Shown piece after piece: positions 7,221 to 11,956 of a DNA stretch of 11,956 nt. The notes under the pieces were generated by a model. The model did not search any database and was not told where the DNA came from. It saw only the letters and a program-made list of their open reading frames with translations. The DNA lies in NCBI GenBank assembly GCA_025455505.1, contig JALOMK010000127.1, positions 1 through 11,956 on the forward strand, read 5' to 3'. Both the position numbers and the translations under genes were made by a program. The stretch comes from Bacteroidales bacterium. Its GTDB lineage: Bacteria; Bacteroidota; Bacteroidia; Bacteroidales; VadinHA17. Numbering within the stretch: the first letter of the stretch is position 1; every line of letters begins with the position of its first letter.

Positions 7221-7238
7221 TTTAGCTGCTAAACAAAA
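7216..7238. promoter_or_regulatory. 23-bp perfect palindrome, probable MarR operator
   Basis: Arms TTTTGTTTAGC (7216-7226) and GCTAAACAAAA (7228-7238) are exact reverse complements around a single T at 7227. The site overlaps the last five bases of the -7 element, covers the predicted start of transcription and ends 4 nt before the marR ATG. MarR dimers bind palindromes of about this length, usually next to their own gene, so autorepression of the marR-adaptor-RND operon is the natural reading. It might also act on the divergent metallophosphoesterase unit. Confidence 0.75.
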
Positions 7239-7242
7239 AGCC

Positions 7243-7704
7243 ATGAACCAGGAACTGCAGGATCTTGTAGACCAGTTTCACAAGATACTTTACCTCTACT
7301 CTGTAATCGGGAGAAAGCCAAAGGATTACGGAACGGGTGATCTGCTGTATTTCTCAGAAATACACACAATTGCGATGATAGACAGGAACAGGGAGATCAA
7401 CATAACCCGCCTCGCAGATGTAATGGGTGTGACTAAGGGAGCAATATCGCAGACAATTTCAAAGCTGGTCGCAAAGAAGCTGATTATAAGGAAGAACATC
7501 AGGAATTTAAAGGAAGTCAACCTGATGCTGTCAGCGAAAGGCCGGAAGGTGCTAAAAGCCCAGGAAGCATTTCAGAATGAGATATTTACATTTGCCGCCT
7601 CGTTGTATGAAAAGGCAGGCAGCACCGACAGGGAGCTTGTAGGCAGGTTATTCAGGGCGATTACCGCAAACATGGAAGAGAGGGTAAGGGGAGCGCAAGC
7701 CTGA
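7243..7704 (+). CDS. MarR-family transcriptional regulator
   Basis: This 153-residue protein has the usual MarR length and layout. An N-terminal dimerisation helix (about 3-20) is followed by a winged helix-turn-helix at about 36-96. Within it, INITRLADVMGVTKGAISQT (52-71) contains the HTH and recognition helix, SKLVAKKLI completes it, and the basic wing IIRKNIRNLKEVNL (81-94) follows. Helical dimerisation segments fill the C-terminus (100-150). It presumably represses its own operon through the palindrome directly upstream and releases on binding a toxic ligand or inducer, as in other MarR-efflux loci. It is first in the operon, 28 nt before the adaptor gene. The ATG at 7243 is the only start compatible with the predicted promoter. 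The inducer is unknown. Confidence 0.9.
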   Translation: MNQELQDLVDQFHKILYLYSVIGRKPKDYGTGDLLYFSEIHTIAMIDRNREINITRLADVMGVTKGAISQTISKLVAKKLIIRKNIRNLKEVNLMLSAKGRKVLKAQEAFQNEIFTFAASLYEKAGSTDRELVGRLFRAITANMEERVRGAQA

Positions 7705-7732
7705 ATGCGAAGCCTGCCAAAACGATGATAAG

Positions 7733-8794
7733 ATGAGCAAAATTCAATACGGCATGAAAATGAGATACCTTGCATTATTAATTCTGTCATTTTCAATACT
7801 TGCTTTCTCCTGCAGAAGGGGAGAAGTCAGGGAGAATGCACCGGAAGGGCTCATTCCCGTTAAGACAGCGCCTGTTGCCCAGGCTAAGACAGGTATCCCG
7901 GTCCGGGCGGCCGGGATCCTGGCAACTTCCGACGAGGTAAAGCTGTCATTCAAGACCGGAGGCATAATCAGTGCAATACATGTTGAAGAAGGCAGGCGGG
8001 TGCAGAAGGGACAAGTCCTTGCATCGCTTGACCTGACTGAAATTAATGCAAATGCAGGTATAGCTCGTGAAGGACTTGAGAAGGCTGAAAGAGATTATGA
8101 AAGGGCTGAAAGCCTTTACAGGGACAGTGTGGGAACTCTCGAAAGGAAACAAAACGCATTCACTGCCCTGAGTGCTGCAAGGCTGAATTATGAGATCGCC
8201 CTGTATAACCGCTCACGTTCTGTCATTACAGCCCCTGAGAACGGGATTATACTTCGCAGGCTCGTCGGGCCAGGTGAGATGGTTGCTCCCGGCTACCCGG
8301 TTTTCCTTTTCGGTGTCACCGGGAAGTTGTGGAAGGTAAAGGCAGGCCTGTCTGAGAGGGATATTGTAAAAATCAGCAGGGGCGATTCGGTTAGTGTGTC
8401 CTTCGATGCATGGCCCGGCATTAGGTTCCCCGGGGAGATTGACATTACAGGTGAGATTGCAAATCCCCTTACAGGGACATTCGGCGTTGAGATACTGCTT
8501 GAGGGTACTGCTTACAGGCTTGCCTCTGGCTTCATTGCAACTATCGAAATATTCCCTTCCGGAGGGAGTACTTATTCACTTATCCCCGTTGAGTCGCTTG
8601 TTGAGTCTGATGGCAATACGGGTTTTGTATTTTACTTAAACGGCAGCGGAGAAACAATGAAAGCAAAAGTTGAAATAATTGCCCTTGCAGGCGCCAGTGC
8701 TGCAGTAAGCGGACTCCCTGCCGGAGTGAGGGAGGTGATCTCCACAGGAGCACCCTACATCAGGGAAGGCATGAAAGTTAAGGTTGTGAAATGA
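7733..8794 (+). CDS. RND efflux periplasmic adaptor (membrane-fusion protein), lipoprotein
   Basis: This 353-residue HlyD/AcrA-type adaptor bridges the RND pump and an outer-membrane channel. The N-terminus is a lipoprotein-type signal (MRYLALLILSF then SILAFSC), with Cys27 as the probable lipidated residue if the start is 7733. ATG 7754 (MKMRYLAL) is an equally good or better start. The order after that is a first barrel-sandwich half (about 68-100, with KTGGIISAIHVEEGRRVQKG), a short alpha-hairpin (about 101-152, rich in Glu/Arg/Ala), a second half (SVITAPENGIILRRLVGPGE, 163-182), and beta-barrel and membrane-proximal domains to the end. The hairpin is short for the family. The stop codon overlaps the pump's start (ATGA), so the two are translationally coupled. 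Confidence 0.9.
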   Translation: MSKIQYGMKMRYLALLILSFSILAFSCRRGEVRENAPEGLIPVKTAPVAQAKTGIPVRAAGILATSDEVKLSFKTGGIISAIHVEEGRRVQKGQVLASLDLTEINANAGIAREGLEKAERDYERAESLYRDSVGTLERKQNAFTALSAARLNYEIALYNRSRSVITAPENGIILRRLVGPGEMVAPGYPVFLFGVTGKLWKVKAGLSERDIVKISRGDSVSVSFDAWPGIRFPGEIDITGEIANPLTGTFGVEILLEGTAYRLASGFIATIEIFPSGGSTYSLIPVESLVESDGNTGFVFYLNGSGETMKAKVEIIALAGASAAVSGLPAGVREVISTGAPYIREGMKVKVVK

Positions 8795-11700
8795 AAATAT
8801 CGGAATCAGCAGTCAGGAACTACCAGTTCACAATAGTGGCCTTCCTGCTCCTTGTGGCCCTGGGAATATATTCCATGCTTAACATTCCACAGGCCGAGGA
8901 CCCCGAATTCCCGATTTCGATCTTCCCGGTGATAGCAATTTACCCGGGTGCCTCTCCTGCCGATATTGAGCAGCTTGTCGTAGACAGGATTGAGGAGAGC
9001 ATGAATGAGCTCGAGGACATTCTCAGGATCAAGTCTGAAATAAAGGATGGCGTTGCTGTAATTGTAGTTGAGTTCAGCCCTGAAACCGATCCCGATAAAA
9101 AGTATGATGAAATCCTCAGGCAGATAAATACAATAAGTGACGAGTTGCCGTCAGACCTTTACAGCGTTGAGGTTTTAAAAATACAGGCCGGCAACACGAA
9201 TATTGTCCAGAGCGCGCTTGTATCGGACACTGCTGGTTACATGGAACTGGGGCGTTATGCAGAGCGCCTGCGCGACCAGCTGGCGGCAGTGGAAGGAGTC
9301 AGGAAAGCTGAAGCTGTAGCATATCCGGTTAGGGAGATTGAAGTTGCCGTCGACCTGGCCAGGATGGCCGAGCTCAACCTGTCGTTGACCCGCATTATAA
9401 GCGCAATACAGAGTGAGAATGCAAACATTCCCGGCGGAAGCATAGAGGCAGGTCCCCGGAAATTCAACGTGAAGACGAGCGGATCCTATTCAAGCCTCGA
9501 AGAAGTGCAGAGGACGATAGTGGCTTCCGACAAAGGTCATATTGTGATGCTTCGCGATGTAGCAGATGTAAGCTGGACCGACGGAGAGCCTGTTTATACC
9601 GGGCGCTTCAATGGCCGAAGGGCGGTATTCCTTATTGCAAGCATGAAGAAGGGCCAGAATATTCATGAGGTCAGGGACAGGATTTACAGGGTTTATGACA
9701 GGTTTGGTGAAACACTGCCGCCGGCAGTAGCTATTGAAAGAGGATTCGACCAGTCGGAAAATGTGAAGAACAAGCTTGGACGGCTCCGGAACGATTTTCT
9801 TTTTGCTTTTCTGCTTGTGCTGATCACCCTTATGCCCCTGGGGCTCAGGGCATCGGCAATTGTGATGGTTTCAATTCCGCTGTCACTTCTTATAGGAGTC
9901 ACAGGTCTGTACCTGTCGGGGCTGAGCATTAACCAGCTTAGCATAGTTGGAGCAGTGATATCGCTCGGTCTTCTTGTAGATGATTCAATAGTTGTTGTCG
10001 AGAACATTTCTCGCTGGGTGAGGGCCGGAAAGACTCCACGCGAGGCGGCAATAGGCGCTACCCGGCAGATTGGCACAGCCGTGGCAGGATGCACCGCCAC
10101 CCTGATACTTGCCTTTCTTCCGCTGATGTTCCTTCCGGGCATGGCCGGCAAGTACATGCGGTCGTTACCTGCTTCGGTCACATTCATTGTAATTGGATCT
10201 TTGCTGGTTGCTCTCACTCTTATTCCCTTCATAGCCAGCAATGTCTTCAGGTCGGGTGTCGATCCTGAGGGCAACCGGGTTCTGAAGGCGCTTAACAGGG
10301 GGATAGACTTCACTTACGGGAGGGCCCTGGGCTGGTCGCTCCGCAATCCTCTGAAGACTGTTGCCGCGGCATCACTGCTTTTCTTCTCCTCACTTTTCCT
10401 TATTAACCTGATCGGATTCAGCCTTTTTCCGAAAGCAGGGCTGCCGCAGTTCCTGATCACTGTTGAGACACCAAGGGGAAGCAATATCGGAGAGACCGAC
10501 AGGGTTGTGCGTTACGTTGAATCAATCCTGGAGCAGAGGCCTGAGATCAGGTATTACATGTCAAATATCGGTAAGGGCAATCCCCAGGTCTTCTATAATG
10601 TCTTTCAGAAGAGTGAACAGTCGACACTGGGGGAAATACTATGTGAAATCCGATCAGATGCACAGCCCCTGATATCCGGGGTTATCGAAGAGCTTCGCGA
10701 CACGCTTGAGACTTACCCTGGAGCGAGGATCTATGTTTACGAGTTTGAGAACGGAATGCCCGTCGATGCCCCGATAGCCCTGAGGCTTGTAGGGGAAGAC
10801 CTTGACACGATAAGGACATACTCCGAGAAGATAGAACATATTCTCCGTTCGAATCCCGCCTGCACTTATATCAAGAATCCTCTCAGCCAGTCGCTTACTG
10901 ACATCAGGATAAATGTAAACAGACAGAAGGCAGGCATCCTCGGAGTGCCGGCTGTTGAAATCGACCGCACGGTCCGCATTGCACTGGCCGGAATGGAAGC
11001 CGGTAAATTCCGGGACAATGACGGGAGGGACTATCCGATAATTGTAGGGCTGCCTCCGGAACAGGGCAAAAGCATTGAGGCCCTGAACAGCATTTATGTT
11101 TCTTCGCTCTCAGGTGCCCAGGTGCCTCTTTCACAGCTTGCAACAACTGAATTTGAGAACTCGGCCACCCTTATTCAGCATTACAATTCCGGGAGGTCGA
11201 TGACAGTGTCGGCATCGGTGAAAAGCGGCTACAACACTGATCGGGTAACAAAGGAAATACTCGACGAAACTGACAAGCTCAGGCTGCCACCGGGCTACAG
11301 GATAATTCCGGCCGGAGAGATTGAAAGCAGGAAGCAGAGTTTCAGCGGCATAGGAACTGCGATCCTCATTGCAATTTTCGGCATCTTTGCAGTCCTTATA
11401 CTCGAATTCCGGACCTTCAGGAGCACCCTTATTGTAATCTCAGTGATCCCGCTCGGCATTATCGGAGGCCTGCTTATGCTTTACCTTACCGGCTACACCC
11501 TTTCCTTTGCCGCTGCAATTGGATTTGTTGCCCTCATAGGCATCGAGATCAAGAACTCAATTCTACTCGTTGATTTTACAAACCAGATGAGGCAGCAGGG
11601 TACCCCGCTTGATGAAGCAATACTCAGGGCCGGGGAAATACGTTTCCTACCTGTCCTGCTGACAACGCTGACAGCAATCGGCGGCCTGATGCCAATAGCC

Positions 11701-11835
11701 CTCGGTCATTCAAACCTTTACAGTCCGCTCGCATGGGTCATAATCGGAGGGCTTGTAACATCAACACTCTTCGCAAGGCTTGTAACACCTGTAATGTATA
11801 AGCTTCTTCCCCCTTCCGTCGAAGTGCCGGATTAA
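8791..11835 (+). CDS. RND-family efflux pump, inner-membrane transporter (AcrB/HAE1-like)
   Basis: This 1014-residue proton-driven exporter has the full RND duplication: TM1 at 11-31, a first periplasmic loop to about 330, TM2-6, TM7 near 520-540, a second periplasmic loop, then TM8-12 at about 850-1005. The proton relay is intact: Asp397-Asp398 in LGLLVDDSIVVVENI (TM4) and Lys921 in GIEIKNSILLVDF (TM10), equivalent to AcrB D407/D408/K940. The early GASPADIEQLVVDRIEESMN segment is the family's porter-domain start. It is slightly shorter than AcrB (1049 aa), as in many Bacteroidota pumps. It is coupled to the adaptor by an ATGA overlap. Hydrophobic toxic compounds are the usual substrates; heavy-metal CusA-type marks are not evident. 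Actual specificity cannot be read from the sequence. No TolC-like gene follows in the ~120 bases remaining. Confidence 0.95.
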   Translation: MKISESAVRNYQFTIVAFLLLVALGIYSMLNIPQAEDPEFPISIFPVIAIYPGASPADIEQLVVDRIEESMNELEDILRIKSEIKDGVAVIVVEFSPETDPDKKYDEILRQINTISDELPSDLYSVEVLKIQAGNTNIVQSALVSDTAGYMELGRYAERLRDQLAAVEGVRKAEAVAYPVREIEVAVDLARMAELNLSLTRIISAIQSENANIPGGSIEAGPRKFNVKTSGSYSSLEEVQRTIVASDKGHIVMLRDVADVSWTDGEPVYTGRFNGRRAVFLIASMKKGQNIHEVRDRIYRVYDRFGETLPPAVAIERGFDQSENVKNKLGRLRNDFLFAFLLVLITLMPLGLRASAIVMVSIPLSLLIGVTGLYLSGLSINQLSIVGAVISLGLLVDDSIVVVENISRWVRAGKTPREAAIGATRQIGTAVAGCTATLILAFLPLMFLPGMAGKYMRSLPASVTFIVIGSLLVALTLIPFIASNVFRSGVDPEGNRVLKALNRGIDFTYGRALGWSLRNPLKTVAAASLLFFSSLFLINLIGFSLFPKAGLPQFLITVETPRGSNIGETDRVVRYVESILEQRPEIRYYMSNIGKGNPQVFYNVFQKSEQSTLGEILCEIRSDAQPLISGVIEELRDTLETYPGARIYVYEFENGMPVDAPIALRLVGEDLDTIRTYSEKIEHILRSNPACTYIKNPLSQSLTDIRINVNRQKAGILGVPAVEIDRTVRIALAGMEAGKFRDNDGRDYPIIVGLPPEQGKSIEALNSIYVSSLSGAQVPLSQLATTEFENSATLIQHYNSGRSMTVSASVKSGYNTDRVTKEILDETDKLRLPPGYRIIPAGEIESRKQSFSGIGTAILIAIFGIFAVLILEFRTFRSTLIVISVIPLGIIGGLLMLYLTGYTLSFAAAIGFVALIGIEIKNSILLVDFTNQMRQQGTPLDEAILRAGEIRFLPVLLTTLTAIGGLMPIALGHSNLYSPLAWVIIGGLVTSTLFARLVTPVMYKLLPPSVEVPD

Positions 11836-11870
11836 AAATCCTTCCCGCTTGACTCGTATTTAAAAAAGTC

Positions 11871-11886
11871 CTAACTTGTTGGTTAG
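11871..11886. repeat. Short inverted repeat downstream of the RND gene
   Basis: CTAAC (11871-11875) and GTTAG (11882-11886) pair around a 6-nt spacer. A five-base stem without a following T-tract is too weak for a terminator. It could be a regulator half-site pair for the gene that may start at 11920. The rest of 11836-11919 shows nothing I can name. Confidence 0.25.
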
Positions 11887-11919
11887 AAACCTGACAATTA
11901 ATACTAATCTTCTGAAAAA

Positions 11920-11956
11920 ATGAGAATCCACATTACTGGATTTGTAATCTGGGTAA
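11920..11956 (+). CDS. Possible start of another CDS (3' partial)
   Basis: ATG 11920 opens a frame with no stop to the window edge, reading MRIHITGFVIWV. A basic residue followed by a hydrophobic run fits the start of a signal peptide or TM helix. The purine-rich GAAAAAA just before it could aid initiation. Only 12 codons are visible, so the product cannot be named and chance openness is quite possible. Confidence 0.35.
   Translation, partial: MRIHITGFVIWV

Noticed and set aside
7895..7917. ATCCCGG/CCGGGAT inverted repeat inside the adaptor gene.
   Set aside because: Seven-base G/C arms in coding sequence, with no boundary or regulatory context; likely incidental.
9693..10313. 206-codon open frame on the minus strand inside the RND gene.
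   Set aside because: It lies wholly within the RND coding sequence, its product is Ser/Arg/Thr-rich with no recognisable fold, and it mirrors the codon pattern of the real gene.

Overview
This is a chromosomal window from a member of the Bacteroidota, probably an environmental Bacteroidales-like lineage. The evidence is a perfect Bacteroidota-type promoter (TTTG, 19 nt, TAnnTTTG) ahead of the MarR gene, weak or absent Shine-Dalgarno sequences, and typical MKK... signal peptides. The porin ends in phenylalanine and the RND adaptor is a predicted lipoprotein. Base composition looks even, at roughly half G+C by eye. I see no insertion sequence, CRISPR array, tRNA or rRNA gene.

Left block, + strand (1-4268): a tightly packed transport operon. 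It holds the end of an enlarged DUF4212-type symporter small subunit, then a VC_2705/ActP-type sodium:solute symporter. A single-TM protein with a TPR-like C-terminus of unknown function follows, then a DcaP-like outer-membrane porin. Together these would form an uptake route across both membranes, most likely for a small carboxylate. The substrate is an inference from family relationships.

Middle block, - strand (4265-7047): a two-gene unit convergent with the transport operon. The promoter-proximal gene is a calcineurin-like metallophosphoesterase broken by one extra base in an A5/T5 tract. The distal gene encodes a membrane protein with an extracytoplasmic sCache sensor, a PAS-like domain and a cytoplasmic DUF294 (GlnD-like) nucleotidyltransferase with its DUF294_C partner. 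DUF294 proteins are known neighbours of VC_2705-type symporters, usually with CBS input domains. Here the input is an extracytoplasmic Cache domain, so this locus may couple external solute sensing to a nucleotidylation output that controls the neighbouring importer. This is the most interesting part of the window.

Right block, + strand (7190-11835): a MarR-type regulator, a lipoprotein membrane-fusion adaptor and an RND efflux pump, with the last two overlapping by ATGA. A perfect 23-bp palindrome overlaps the -7 element and leader of marR and is the probable autoregulatory operator. No TolC-type outer-membrane factor is present. The final ~120 bases hold a short inverted repeat and perhaps the first codons of another gene.
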